Of a DNA stretch of 64,000 nucleotides, positions 1 to 11,752 are shown piece after piece. Location: contig NW_026516665.1 of assembly GCF_025766255.1 (NCBI RefSeq), positions 124,001 to 188,000 of the forward strand, read 5' to 3'. Under the pieces are notes generated by a model, which saw nothing but the letters and a program-made list of their open reading frames with translations, was not told where the DNA came from and searched no databases. This stretch comes from Zychaea mexicana. Taxonomy: Eukaryota > Mucoromycota > Mucoromycetes > Mucorales > Lichtheimiaceae. A program made the translations under genes and the position numbers. Each line of letters begins with the position of its first letter. Within the stretch, counting starts at the first letter, position 1.

Positions 1-629
1 GTAGCGTGTGAATACGTTGGTACAAGGCGTGGTGCTATCTCGAGAAAGTTCGTAGCGTGAGTCTGACTGTGGCGCTTAACATGGTGCATATATGTATCAA
101 GAGATTATAAGCTGAAATGTTTGTAAGACTGAAAGAAGTATTGAGTACAACCGTAAGGCACGAATCCCGTATCTCTGGGCTAACCTTGCACAACGGCACG
201 ATTCATTACCAACTGTATGGCAAAGTAGACTTTTGCAAAGCTTACCATGCGGTATAACAGTAGAGCCAAACTTGAAATAAAGAATGCCTTTGTCTCCTCC
301 GTCTTATCGCTAGTCTGTAAGAATAGTTGTTTGGAGCGATAGCAAACAAAATTCCTAATGCCATTTATATTTCTTGAAGACATATAAGTAGCATATACTT
401 GGTTCAACTCCTTTCTTTAGAGAACAGGATCATATCTATCGAGGCAAGACATGGTCTTATATGAAGGAGAAGCAGACCTCAAACAGCGCCCCGTGATATT
501 GAATAAGGGGACAAATTGTTGCCACGCACACTTGTATCCGTCGGACCCTCGTATCCCTTCTTACGCTACCCGCCTCCTCCAACAACCTACTTCTCGGTTT
601 CTCGACGTCTACGTACACATACACTCATC
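1..629. other. Left edge, no gene recognised
   Basis: No reading frame here resembles a known family. The last 100 bases or so are probably the promoter and 5' leader of the F-box-like gene that follows. An upstream gene could end to the left of the window. Confidence 0.4.
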
Positions 630-1860
630 ATGCTTCACAAACTACCAACCGAACTACTTTGTGTTGTCTTGAAACACTTATGCTACGATGACTTGGACGA
701 ATTACACAAGATCTCGGGCCTCGAACCTATAGTACGGCACCACCTACTTCGTCACTACCGATTCCACTATCAAGTCAGCTCGTTACTACGCATATTTGAA
801 TCATCCTGTGAAACAGAAGAGCGCCGAGACAACATTGCCAATCAACTTTTAGATCTCATTTGTCATGCAGTAGAAAAATGTCCCAAATACGATCATCGGA
901 ACAAATTCAGCGATCTGCTTAATATTCTAGAAACCACGGTCGTGAAACGAATCTTGGCTCATGACATTATGCCTCACGTTGAAGACGAATATGCGTTACT
1001 GTGCTTGGATATTCGATATAAATATCTTCATCAGCCTTCGATTCGAGTACTCCATGATCCAGTAAGCTCGTTGTATACCTATAGATCAAGGCTACTTAAA
1101 GAGATCAGTTATAGAAATGTTCATACCAATGTATCTATGTCTTGATGTGTATTTTAGAAATACCGACGACGAAGCACAAAATACCCCTTGGCACCGTTTC
1201 TGCCAAGAGAGTATACCTGGGTCTGGCGACGTCAATGTGCCAATGCAGCTGATTCCCTCTACAACAGTAAACGCAACAAACTGCTTATGGCACCTGTCAA
1301 AGATAAAGACCGACGACAAAGCCGTATACGATTTGCACGATTTTTTGGCCAGCTATTTAAAGTGACGAGTTTATATTTGGAATCGAACCTGGATGGCACG
1401 TTCGAAGAGTGTGTACGCGAGGCATTAGTGATAGGTGATGTGGAAAGTTTATTGGTAATGTGCGCGGCAGCAGAACGACCCGTGGACGTTATGCACATGT
1501 GTATGATGGTGAATATGGCTGCAGAGCAGCTGTGGACGTATCTTGAAACTTTCGATGACTGGCTGGCGACGAATCCTACACCGGAACAGAGGGCTAGGAT
1601 TGAACTAAATGAACAGGCACAACAGCAACGGCAGCAGAATATGCAAGAGGAATTGCCGCCTCCAGAGTGGTTGTTACCAGATCGTTACAAGGTTGCGGAT
1701 GATACCAAACTTCGACTGACTGTAAGGGGAAAGAAAGGCTCACTGATCTTTAACAGTAAATGTGTATGCCAAGTGGAATTAACTTGCTCTTTTGTTCTCA
1801 CTACTATTAGCTGATGAATGGCTTATACAAGCACGGATGGCGCTGGTTCGATTGATCTGA
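630..1860 (+). CDS. F-box-like protein
   Basis: The first residues, MLHKLPTELLCVVLKHLCYD, have the look of an F-box (LPxELL...L), the short helix bundle that binds Skp1 in SCF ubiquitin ligases. The rest is helical, with a Gln-rich patch near the end, and resembles no family I can name. Exon 1 is 630-1061 and ends at a GTAAGC donor. Exon 2 resumes at 1158 in phase 0, and the intron removes an in-frame TGA. A second intron probably starts near 1760 (GTGTATG) and ends at the ATTAG at 1810. Depending on the donor, the protein stops at 1855 or 1860. I chose ATG 630 rather than the in-frame 516 because the F-box motif starts right after it. Substrate and partner are unknown, and no leucine-rich or WD repeats are visible. 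Confidence 0.5.
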
Positions 1861-2144
1861 GCTTTTCCATTCATGAAACTATATTCCCTTATCTCTATTT
1901 TTTACCCGCCCCCATCCACCTCATCATATAATAATGAGCTATCTACCTGTCAACCGGTCTCATCATTTGTATCTAATTCTGACATATACATATGCACCCA
2001 TCTTAGCATCATATATAACAGCGCAAACAAGGTTTCTTCTTATTTGGATCAACAGTGCTGCATATGGCAACTCATGTTTCAAGCACGCTTTGACGGATTA
2101 TGAAATTGGCTGAACTCTCTTTTTCCTTTTCAAAAACTTTACCC

Positions 2145-3173
2145 ATGCATAAACTAATAAAAGAGGGCACAGTACGTAGTGGATTGACACAAGGCATTGA
2201 ATATGAAGGCTGGACCATCATTAGCAAAAAGTCGCCCATTTGTAACTCTACGGAAATGGACAAGTAAGCTTCATCTGGCTTTTCTAAAACATGGTATTGT
2301 TTGATCATCAGTTTAATAATATGACGAAATTGTATAAAACCAACAGTCTTCAGAAAGACCTCGGTTTACCACCACCTGAAATGGTTTTTGGCAATAATAC
2401 CGTAACGATTTCTAAAAACAACCAGACGATCCTAACATTCAATGCTCGCGATGCGCTGGCGCTGGTCGAACACAGTGACAATAATATTAAAGTCGCTTAT
2501 GCAGCCGAGTGGGCCAGGAACAGTACGCGTTCTGACGTTAAAGATGTTGTCAAGCCATATGATTGGACATACTCAACTACATACAAAGGCACGGGTGACG
2601 GGTTTCAAGATGCAGAGCAGCCGGCAGTGGATGTGCATCGATTACAAAAACAAGAACCGATTTTGTTTTATGATGAGGTGATTTTGTATGAGGATGAATT
2701 GGCTGATAATGGAACAACACTGGTGTCCATCCGGCTGGTGAGATATACCGTTTTTATTTTCTCTTAAAGTTGTAGTATTGAAATGTGAATCATTTGCTAA
2801 AAATACTTTCATCTACTTTACAGCGGGTCATGCCATCATGCTTTCTGGTTTTACTGCGCATGTTTCTACGCGTAGATAATGTTGTATTTCGGATAAATGA
2901 CACGCGAATCTACCATGAATTCGGATCGCCCTACGTTGTACGCGAGTATACATCTCGAGAAGACCGGTTCCAAACCGTTTTCAATGTAGAGTATTATTTT
3001 TTCTTTTTTATTGTATCGGCATTGTAAAAAGCGAAAGATCATAGAACACTGAATCCATTTCGTAGAAATTACCAGCTGCAAAAAGCGACGTGTCACTCCT
3101 TGGCGATCCTAATTGGGTCGCGTCCAAACTTCCTCCACCTACTACATTTACTAGAGAAAGACTCAGTCTGTAG
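2145..3173 (+). CDS. TIP41: TIP41-like protein (PP2A pathway regulator)
   Basis: TIP41/TIPRL proteins bind the TAP42/alpha-4 protein or type 2A phosphatases and act in TOR and stress signalling. Four exons fit without a break: 2145-2263, 2347-2737, 2824-2985 and 3066-3173, giving 259 residues, close to the family's usual 260-280. Family blocks appear in order: GWTIISKKSPICNSTEMD, LGLPPPEMVFGNN, DWTYSTTYKG, EPILFYDEVILYEDELADNG, RVMPSCFLVLLRMFLRVD, DTRIYHEFG, YVVREYTSRE and LLGDPNWVASKLPPPT. Introns are 80-86 nt. The ATG at 2145 is the only start giving the conserved N-terminal block in frame. Nothing looks missing. Confidence 0.93.
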
Positions 3174-3429
3174 GATTTGATGTACATATACAGTGTCTTA
3201 TTACATGACTCTATTTTTTATGGCCCCATCCAATGGAACTCCAGTAGGTCTAGGGTACGAAGTTCAAATATATTAAGATAAAATTACAATGGAGATTACT
3301 TTACTATATAATACTATTATTACTGAAGTCCGTTAAGAACTTTGAAGATAGTGGCAATCATTGAGTCGCTTGCAACACCCAGTACCGGATAGAGCTTCAT
3401 AAAGAAGCATACAATACACCAGGAAGACC
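3174..3429. other. 3' region of TIP41
   Basis: Short AT-rich stretch after the TIP41 stop. No gene seen. Confidence 0.4.
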
Positions 3430-4132
3430 GACGAGCTCTGCCATAGCAGCGGAAATATTATTGGTGATAATCAAGTAACGTCCAAAGATATACAGCGTAT
3501 ATGATACTGCGACCGCCTTGCTCTTAGATGGGATGTCCTTGTAGTGGTGTTATAGCAGACCGTTACAGTGGTTATCCTGGTTCATCTGTCTATTGATTCT
3601 TTAGGATACTGTTACAGTTTCTGGGCAAACGTCGTAAAACACAGTAGAGTAATGGAACAACATAAGTTGGTAAAAAGCCCTAAAATCATTGAGTCCTCAA
3701 AGGTTGGACCGACTAAAGAGTAGTCGAAGTACCAATAACCTGACATTGATACAGCTAGCTTCAGATAGAAAGATAAATAGATTAGTCGCTTTGTTCGTAT
3801 AGATTGCACCAAAGAACCGAGTACGGCTTTCGCCACGAGAATAATGGTGGTAGCTGAGGCACCGTATATGTATCTGTTGGGATCCATTGCAACCGATCGT
3901 CTTGCTTAGACTTGATATGAGCCGGAAAAACAAAGGAGACTAGTATGAAGTTGTATGAACAGTAGTTGCCTAACTTTGTATTTAGGAAGTCCAATATGGT
4001 TGCGATGGTACATATGTGCTCAACTTCTACTTCGTAATATGTTTGCGACAAAAATAATAACCTGGTGGACATAGCCTTATATTTTTTAAAAGTTACGAAG
4101 CAACGTAACTGCGCACAGTAGAAATGCAACAC
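3430..4132 (-). pseudogene. Decayed membrane-protein-like gene
   Basis: Three stretches on the minus strand look coding but lie in different frames. The first (4132 to about 3930) holds a hydrophobic run around NYCSYNFILVSFVF. The second (3887-3612) starts MDPNRYIYGASATTIILVAK and has two to three membrane-like segments before TFAQKL. A third, near 3560-3420, reads KAVAVSYTLYIFGRYLIITN. I could not join them by convincing splice sites, and stops separate them. I therefore read this as a broken integral-membrane gene of unknown family. A real gene with poorly recognised introns is possible. Confidence 0.3.
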
Positions 4133-4860
4133 TTATGCAATCATCACATGGATGTTTGCATAGAAGTAAAAGCTCAACAACATTTACAGCGTAATGACAC
4201 TACTACTATAACCTTTTCTTGGTGTATGATGTAAATCGTCATGATATCCTTAGGCGTATACTACCGTTGTCATTATTTAGTTTTGAAGATAATATTACAC
4301 TCACTTCTGTCTGCTTCACTGGCGCAAATAATTTTTGCTTTTGTGCTTTTGTGAACTAGAAAGATCTCTTGTTATACATATGAATATTAATATTTTGTTG
4401 TTCTGTCCGTTTGCCATCTGAGAGCTATCTCCCTTGATATATATCTGCATCCATCTGTTGTCCAAACAAACAAGTGCATGTTATTATGAATCCATGTTGG
4501 GTAGCGTTGATCATCTTTAGAAGTAGGCGAAGAAAAGGAACAAGGTACCCTTAGTTCGAGGTAATTTTGCTATGGAACATAACTTTTTTTCACAACCGAA
4601 AGGAGGTTGCTTTAAGGAAGCGGCTATATAATTCAACAAGCGTCATTAGAACGCGGAACAATCAACAAAAGGATTTGGCAAGTCAGATATAGATTTAGCA
4701 TGAATAGTATACTTTTACTTGTTGTGTAAATTACCATAATGGAATATCATAGAGAGTTAGTGCACGAGCACATAATAAGTAGCTACTACTCTATTGCATA
4801 TGATGCTATATAACAATGTGAATATTTCTATGTACACATAAAAGGTTTGTGTGGGTGTCT
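4133..4860. other. Intergenic, AT-rich
   Basis: Nothing recognisable on either strand. Confidence 0.4.
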
Positions 4861-6124
4861 CTAGACTTTTTCTGCTACACGATACTCCTCATCGGTAGCA
4901 GCAGTGACATAATGTTGATTTTGTACATCGTTGTTCCGGACCTGATCTTCTTGCTGTTCTTGCTGTTCATGTTTCTGTCGCTCAAACTTGTCTGTAAAGT
5001 CGTTTTCCTCGGTCCATTTCTTTCCGACCCGCATCACAATTTTGCGTCCCACGTGACTTATATAAATGCTTCCAATAACATAGCAACCGATAACAACACC
5101 ATCGATAATATTGTTGTACTTTACAATATCATCAGTAGACAGGTCGCTTACTTCCACCATCAGTACGCATGCCACCAGCTCCATGATAAGACAGAAACCC
5201 CATGCAGCCGACTGCCCGTACATGCTTAGGCGGAAAAAACGAATGATTTCCCATTGCCGATAGACGATACTATGTTCTTGTGGGTTTCCATCACGATCGG
5301 TCCAGCGGTATTTTACACTGGAAAACATTTGGTCGGCAATAATGAAAGTAAGTGGTCGAATATCCAGCCATTTCGTGCGTAGAGGAATGAGTGTGACAGA
5401 AAACATGCCGCCAATAACAGCTCCTACAGCGCTATCACGAATCAGTGCTGCACGGGCATCGCCTAGTACAACAAATTAGGAGTAAAACGTTAGCATCGTT
5501 GAAATAAGTCACATGGAATATGCATATCTAAAATTATCTGTCTATCTTCTTTGGAAGAATAAAATAACGTGTATTTTTCTTTGTGAAAGAGTGTATTTCC
5601 TTTTATTAGCTATCATTAACTCACCATTGACGATAGAGATAATACCAGATAAAATGAATGGAAGCGCAATGATGCAGCCAAGAACATCAACCCTGCGCTT
5701 TCGTATAAACTGAAAATGACAAATAGGAAGGGCGGAATCCCGGAGATGACCAACGCGTAAACAATTCCAATTTTATTTCGTAGGCCGTATTATAACGCCA
5801 ATGGTATACCAACTTGAATCACCAGACTGATTACTAGGCCGACAAGTCGACGATACAGATACTTGCCTGGGTTCGGAATTTTGGCACCAGGAACAAGACG
5901 CATAGAGGCAGGCTCGTCGTCATTGATGATGTCGCTACTGTCGCTACTAACATTTATGCGTCATGTTAAGTTTCACCATGCTTGCCCTTCTCTTTCCTGT
6001 CGGTCTAATCCCTTTTCCGAAAAAAAAAACCTAATATTCGATGAATGTACCTCCTGTCTTCAACGGCATTACTATTAGCGGTGCCATAGTTTTTGCTTTT
6101 CTTAAAAAATGATAAAAACGACAT
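4861..6124 (-). pseudogene. VC0807-like membrane protein, decayed copy
   Basis: This is a paralogue of the intact gene at 8014-9100. Exon 1 is 6124-6051 (starts MSFLSFFKKSK), exon 2 is 5946-5625 and exon 3 is 5462-4861. Exon phases fit together, and the last intron sits at the same place as in the neighbour. Exon 2 aligns well with it (RRLVGLVISLVIQVGIPLAL, then YGLRNKIG, VISGIPPFL, RKRRVDVLG). However, it has a TAA at 5792-5790 where the neighbour has a Tyr codon, and it has lost one T near 5707-5709, which shifts the frame. Exon 3 is clean, with DARAALIRDSAVGAVIGG, four hydrophobic segments and a Gln/Glu-rich tail. As read, no full-length product can be made. The damage looks recent because the rest is well kept. 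Confidence 0.75.
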
Positions 6125-8013
6125 TTCTTTGGTTATGTTGTATGGTGGAGTTGATAAGAAACGCTGTGTGTGAATAAAAGAGGAGGAGAACAATAGCAAC
6201 CAAGCGAAGTTTAGCTTGATTTATCAAGTGACCCCTTTTATATATTTTAACCTATTCCGAACGAATTCACTTATAGACGGAAATTATCTTTCGGTGCACT
6301 TTTGCTCAGCACTACCGCCATAGTTCCCAGAATGTGCTACACATCGTTGCTGTGGATTGTGGCTGATAGACTCGCCTCCTCAGCGACTACCTTAAGTAAA
6401 AGCAAAAAGAGCTCTTGGCATTAGTAGATTTTTCTTTTTTTGATGACGATATTGCTCAGCGTATACGTCGCACAATCACTTTTTTTTTGTGAAAAGGAAG
6501 GGATATAGATATACCGCTAAACCAACATGGTAAGTACCCACCATTAGTGTACTAAATTGGATGGATTTAAAGTGAATGGGAGGGATTATACACCATTACA
6601 TCCCATATTGTAGGCCGATGGGCTGGGAAAGTAGAGTATCAGCGCCGCGCGCTACACTTATTACAAAGTATTAAGGCACGCTTGCATTACAGTACTGCAG
6701 TAAGGCATGGGAGCATCCGAAGAATATGAACAGTCGTTTAGAAATAAATGATGACTCTACAAACTATGCAATCGTGTAGCTATGAAGATAATGAATTTTG
6801 GCGGGATCCTGAATGATATCATCTAAGGTGCAGCATACAACAGACTCAGGTAAACACAGGTGCCGCGTTTGCCGCCTCAGTACTGAACCCCGGATACATT
6901 ATGACCTTTCCCTATAGATTAATAGACGGGCTACATTTGAGCTTTGCTTGAAGATGATATTTCTCTTTACTATCATACCAATAGCTGTGGGGGCAGTATA
7001 GACAGACTTTGCAATTTTCCTTTACTGTCAGAGCCGTATCACACGAACTGTGACATGTTGCTTAGCATTTGACATGATTATTTATCTTTTTCTGTTAATA
7101 CGAGAGGCTGAGAATCGTGTAAAAGTTTATACGTTCGTAACCAAACATACTCTAAGGAATAGTCTATCTAAAGCTGTAATAGTATGTGTGGTATTCTTTT
7201 GTTAAGAGATCAGTGAAGTATGTAGGCCAAAGATAAGGTTGATTGAAATGAAGTGTGTATTTGACAGCTATGAATTTTGAGAATTTCCCCTCAGATCACA
7301 TACATCATAGAGCTCGCTCAGCTTGTTGTAGTGCCGTGTAACAGAACAAAGGAGGTCCAGTACATTATTCTTCGAAATAGAATTTTATCTCACCCACTCC
7401 TATGATAGTCAAGATCATGGTGAGGTTCATTTTGCACTGTGTGTCGTTCGGTTATTTGTTCGTATTACTAGTCATATACTATATTATGTACCCTGTGGAT
7501 CTTGAAATTTGGCTCTATCCTTAAGAAACACAAAGACAAACAGCTACTACAGTAGATAATTAGACTGAGGAAAATGGTATATAATCAGTTGAAATATTTC
7601 TATTTATGGACTGGAAAGTATAAAGAAACATAAACGTGCAGTTTCTTGACTACACACATATAGCTCAATCTATTGATCATCATAATAAGCGACGAAGAGG
7701 AGTATAGTGCAGATAGTGAGGGGATCGAGTATATCTACACATGCAAGGGACAATTTCTTTGTCAAAAAGTGTTAGTCAACAATCAGAGTAATTGCTAAAA
7801 GAATGGCATAATGTTGTAGAGTTTAATAAACGAAATGCAAAGCTTTGCCTTTCTATGACTGACGACAGTAAGGGTAAATGATAATAAAAAAGCGGTTATA
7901 ATACAAGAATGATGGAGAAGAGGGAGAAATAATACATAAGAGACGGGATGCGGGGTGATGGTGCTTGGGACATAGTTAGAGAGGATGAGAATAATTTAGC
8001 GTAACAGAAATGT
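6125..8013. other. Long intergenic stretch
   Basis: About 1.9 kb without a gene. The part just after 6125 is the promoter side of the decayed membrane gene. The rest is AT-rich with scattered stops in all frames, and no repeat or element was recognised. Confidence 0.4.
6450..6466. promoter_or_regulatory. TGCTCAGC motif, decayed-copy promoter
   Basis: The motif TATTGCTCAGCGTATAC lies about 330 bp upstream of the decayed VC0807-like start. A very similar motif (TTTTGCTCAGCATACTAA) lies about 130 bp upstream of the intact paralogue. It may be a shared activator site or just leftover duplication homology. Confidence 0.25.
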
Positions 8014-9100
8014 TTACACCATGTGGTTTACATGCCTTTCATCGTTACCATCTTCTTGGTGGTGTGGGTACTGCTGCTGTTGCTGTTGCTGTTGCTGTCC
8101 TTCAAACTTGTCGGTGAAATCATTCTCCTGGGTCCACTGCTGGCCAATCTTCTTTTCAACTTTGCCTCCGTAGTAACCTGCAATGATGCTAGCAGTGACC
8201 ATGAGGACAACAACAACAGCAGTAGCGATGTTGTCATACTTGACGATATCGTCAGCCGACAGATCTGTCAACTCGACCATGCAGACACATGCGACCAACT
8301 TAAGAATCAACAAAAGACCCCAACCTGCCGTTTGTAAGCGCGCATTAATACGGTAAAATCGAATGTGTTCCCATTGCCACTCCATCATGCTCTGCTCTTG
8401 GCTGACACCATCGCGATCAGTCCACTCGTATTTGATACCGCCGAGCATCTCAGCTGATATAATGTAGATGAGTGGACGAAGCACCAACCACTTGGTGTTG
8501 ATAGGAATCAAGGTGACCAGAAAGAAGCCGCCAATGATAGCACCAACAGCGGCATCACGGACTAAAGCCGCGCGAGCGTCCCCTGAAAGGCGTCACATGA
8601 TGAGTTATTCAGGACTTATCTTGACGGCCATTTAATTTACACCAAACATGAGAGATAGAAAGCTTACCACTGACAATTGAAACAACACCTGAAAGGATAA
8701 ATGAAAGTGCAATAATTACGCCAAGCGCGTCGAGTCTTCGGTTTTTGATAAAAGTGTAAATGACCATAAGGAATGGTGGAATTCCGGAAATTACTAAGGC
8801 TAAAACAACACCGATCACGTTTCGCAGGCCATAGTATAATGCCAGTGGAATGCCAACTTGAATCACCAAAACGGCAAGCAGCACACCGAGTCGCCGCACT
8901 ACAGCTTTGCCATGGCTGGCTGGCATTTTGCCACCAGGAAGAAGCCGTGTTGGCTGGTCCTGTTGCTTATCTCCTTGACTATCATCCTTGACTCCATTTT
9001 GCGCGTTCAGGTACTCGGAGGATGCGGCGTTATGATGTCGTGACGCTGGGTCTTGAGCAGAAATTGCTGTTGTATCGTTATTCTTCTTCCAAAATGGCAT
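8014..9100 (-). CDS. VC0807-like polytopic membrane protein
   Basis: Two exons, 9100-8668 and 8582-8014, encode 333 residues. The N-terminal 65 or so are soluble and polar. Then come hydrophobic helices: VLVIQVGIPLALYYGL, VIGVVLALVISGIPPFLMVI, GVIIALSFILSGVVSIVSG, and later LVACVCMVEL and VVVVLMVTASIIAGYY. The junction gives SGDARAALVRDAAVGAIIGG. The order of two helices, a basic-D-A-L turn, another helix, then DAR..L.R.. matches the VC0807 family known from bacteria and fungi, whose function is not established. The tail is a poly-Gln stretch followed by His/Asp. I chose MPFWKKNN at 9100 over an upstream in-frame start because the paralogue begins at the matching place. Confidence 0.75.
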
Positions 9101-9224
9101 GTGTGGATTGTATGTTACCGAAGCAGCGGGGTATATGAGCAAAGAACGAACGTTGAGTAAAAGTAAAGATTGATCTGTCTGTCTCTTTTATACTTTGTTT
9201 GTATTGGTTTTTTTTCCAAGGCTT

Positions 9225-9252
9225 CTGTCGTTTTGCTCAGCATACTAACCCG
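9225..9252. promoter_or_regulatory. TGCTCAGC motif, intact-copy promoter
   Basis: TTTTGCTCAGCATACTAA lies about 130 bp upstream of the VC0807-like start at 9100 and resembles the motif in front of the decayed paralogue. The shared core is TGCTCAGCRTAYAC-like. This is a sequence observation only, and no binding factor is known to me. Confidence 0.25.
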
Positions 9253-9714
9253 TTTTTGTCAGACTGCGAAAAGGGGAAAACAGGTAAGAGCTTTTTAACT
9301 AGCCTCTGTGGCTAGTGATAACAGCCGGGTAATGACATCACTTCGGTATGGCTCTATTCTTAGTACCATATCAAGGGAATATGCCGCAATGGTGGAATCA
9401 TATCAAGCATGAACTAAAAGGAACATTTGGTGACACTTGAATTAACTTTTTGTGATTCTGATCTAGGTTCTTAGCTTGTTTTGAAAAGGATTTTCGTAGC
9501 TCAGCTGGCTGTCGTACAGAGGCCGTAGCCGCCAGTAACTCTCTTGTGCTCAGCCCCTTTTTAGGTGGTACAAACCTGCATCGCTGGTTTCATGATCAGA
9601 AAAGTACTTATAAGGCAAACAAGTAAGATAAGCTCTGCGCTATACTCAGAGAGCTCATCATCGTCAACAGAATCATCGACACCATCACCGCCATCAAACG
9701 AAACCATTGTATAA

Positions 9715-9890
9715 ATGATTATGACTGCAGAAGACCGACGGGAATGGCTCGATCAAGATTTGTTTTTACTGGATCAACGATCGTTTCGAAACCAGATCAC
9801 GGATCCGACGCCGGCGGAAGCGACGCCGGTGGCATTGACAGGGTACGTTGCAGGCTCAACCGATATTCCGAGCTTGTGTAACGGTCAATG
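9715..9890 (+). CDS. Short open frame, possible 5' gene fragment
   Basis: A 58-codon frame starts MIMTAEDRREWLDQDLFLLD and ends NGQ-TGA. It is richer in GC and more regular in codon use than the DNA around it. It is preceded by a plausible promoter (CTTATAAGG near 9608, then a CA-rich leader). The product resembles no family I know. It could be a real small gene, a first exon whose later exons are lost, or chance. Confidence 0.25.
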
Positions 9891-10088
9891 AAAAAGGAGC
9901 TTCCCTTTAGAGTGAACATAAGAGATGAGCACTTCTGGTATACATTCAATGCTTCAGTGGTGTATACACTGTTCAATACGGAGTTTTGTCACATGACTGT
10001 TGCGTGCTCTTGTAAACCATACTTGTAGCATTCTCAACTGACAAGACTGTCATTTCATGTACTGTATTACTGCAGGAGTGGCATCAAA

Positions 10089-11458
10089 TTAAAATAGCTG
10101 TGGGAAGATAGTAATGGAAGCTTTATAGTGTTGATCTCTAGGAAGAGCAAATCGAATTCGAGTATTTCCGCCAAAGTCATATATAGTGAAAATATGCTGT
10201 AGGAAAAAGTTGCCAAGGATGTAAACCCCTTCACTACTCGGATGGATTACTAGGCGACACTTAGAGCTAGCTCCACCTTCGAAATAAATGAGACCGGCTA
10301 TGCTCGTCGTAGCAAAGATAGTGCCAGAATTGCCTTGTCGAGGGAGCTTGATGGTGATTGTGTTTTTTGGGTCACAGCCATTACATTAACCAAGTGGCTC
10401 AAATCGTCTTTGACTGCGTCTGGAATCAATGCACTGACAAGCTTATCCGCATCTGCTTCCGGTATGATTATGTAGTTTGTGCCTGTGTCAATTAAGAATT
10501 GTTGCTGCTGTGGGAAAGTCAAGTTTCGTTCGTCTTTTGGTCACGGTTGAGAACAAACTTATTACCATAAGCATCCAATGAGTGTAGAACGTCTTGCTGT
10601 TACCGCTGCTACCTCGAGGCACTTTGGGAATCATATCGGTAAACACCATATCTTCGGAAGTGTCAACAAGAGTACAATCATAACCATCAAACACAACAAA
10701 ACCAGTCCATTTGGCTGAGCTTGCGTATTTAACATGGACCGAGAAAACAGGGAGGGGATCGGTTTGGCTTTATAGAGCGCAAATGGGATAGGCCTGTAAG
10801 AAACGTCATACTCGGCATACATGACTGTGATGGCAGGGAATGCGGCACTAGAAAGCCCATCGATAGTAACAGGATCAAAGCCGGTTTGTTGTATCAGTAT
10901 GCCTGCCATAGTATGCACGCCGCCCAAGATCTGTTTGGGTAGTGTAGCGTTGCTTATCAGTACCGTGTCGGCGAAATACACACCGTCAGCTGAGCCAGAG
11001 CCGTAAGTAATACTAAAGTCGTAGTTTGTTGAAGCATAGGTGGATGAGTTGGTTGGGTTGTAGAGCTCGGTCGAGGTTACATAAACCATCTTCTGTACCG
11101 CAATCAGGAGATAAACCCATGTATCAGAGCTGCCTGTATCGAATAACAGCAGAAACTCACGAAGGGATATGCCGATGGAGACAGGAATGGGTGGCACCGT
11201 AATTTCGTAGTCATAGAGACCAGGTACCCAGACAGGCTTTTGTCGGCTGACCAAATGCTGTTTACTTCTACGGGCTAGACCGAGTGGGCGAGTAGTGCCT
11301 TTGAGTGGGAGCCTAAGAAACTGCGACTCGCTGTTGGGTGTAGCTGACGGCAGTGCAGCAGCACCAACAACAAGGCTGGGTGCAATAAAAAGCAACAGTA
11401 GAGTAACTACTACTCCTATCGACAACGCTGGCCGTCGTGGACGTCGTCCCAAAGACAT
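10089..11458 (-). pseudogene. Secreted aspartic protease, frameshifted
   Basis: The start MSLGRRPRRPALSIGVVVTL is a typical signal peptide, followed by a propeptide and a pepsin-fold body. Both active-site motifs remain: FDTGSSDTWV and LIDTGTNY. The flap region DFSITYGSGSADGVYFADT and the C-terminal YILGNFFLQHIFTIYDFGG block are also there. They lie in different frames. Changes of frame are needed after DTWV (a disulfide-loop-like CGTEDGLC is in another frame), again before TELYNPTNSS, near 10760, near 10610, near 10515 and near 10375. At least six indels in 1.4 kb, none at plausible splice sites, make this a pseudogene of the Mucorales-type secreted aspartic proteases. The final frame ends at TAA 10091-10089. 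Confidence 0.8.
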
Positions 11459-11752
11459 TATTTAAAAAAGAAAGCGTTTTACAGCAAAAACTATTCTCTT
11501 GAATCGATTCGAATCCGTTAGATACACTGGTTCATCCACGAGCAATTAGGCCTTGTGGCGTAAATAGCATTAAACGCAGTGATCGTGTAACTTCAAGCGC
11601 TGGCCTGGTTAAGAAAAGATAATCAAGCCCAGCCACCAGTTTCGCTTGGTTACTGGCCTGCTGCTCGAACAAGCGGGGCGGCATGTCAAAAAAAAAAGCT
11701 GGGAATATCATGTCAGGCGAGTTTTTTTTTTCTGGAGAAACATTCCTCGAAA
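11459..11752. promoter_or_regulatory. Divergent intergenic region
   Basis: This 294 bp separates the protease relic (minus) from ETT1 (plus) and must hold the ETT1 promoter. Poly-T tracts lie near 11690 and 11722. No other element was identified. Confidence 0.4.

Noticed and set aside
1378..1390. A perfect tRNA B-box (GGTTCGATTCC) on the minus strand
   Set aside because: It lies within the F-box-like coding exon, and no A-box or foldable acceptor stem is present at the right distance.
8014..8240. Plus-strand open frames over the CTG/TTG-rich region
   Set aside because: These are shadows of the poly-Gln tail of the VC0807-like gene on the minus strand.
9497..9570. A-box-like TAGCTCAGCTGG suggesting a tRNA
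   Set aside because: There is no B-box and no cloverleaf; the acceptor ends do not pair.
11500..11520. B-box-like GATTCGAATCC
   Set aside because: No A-box upstream and no stem, so not a tRNA.
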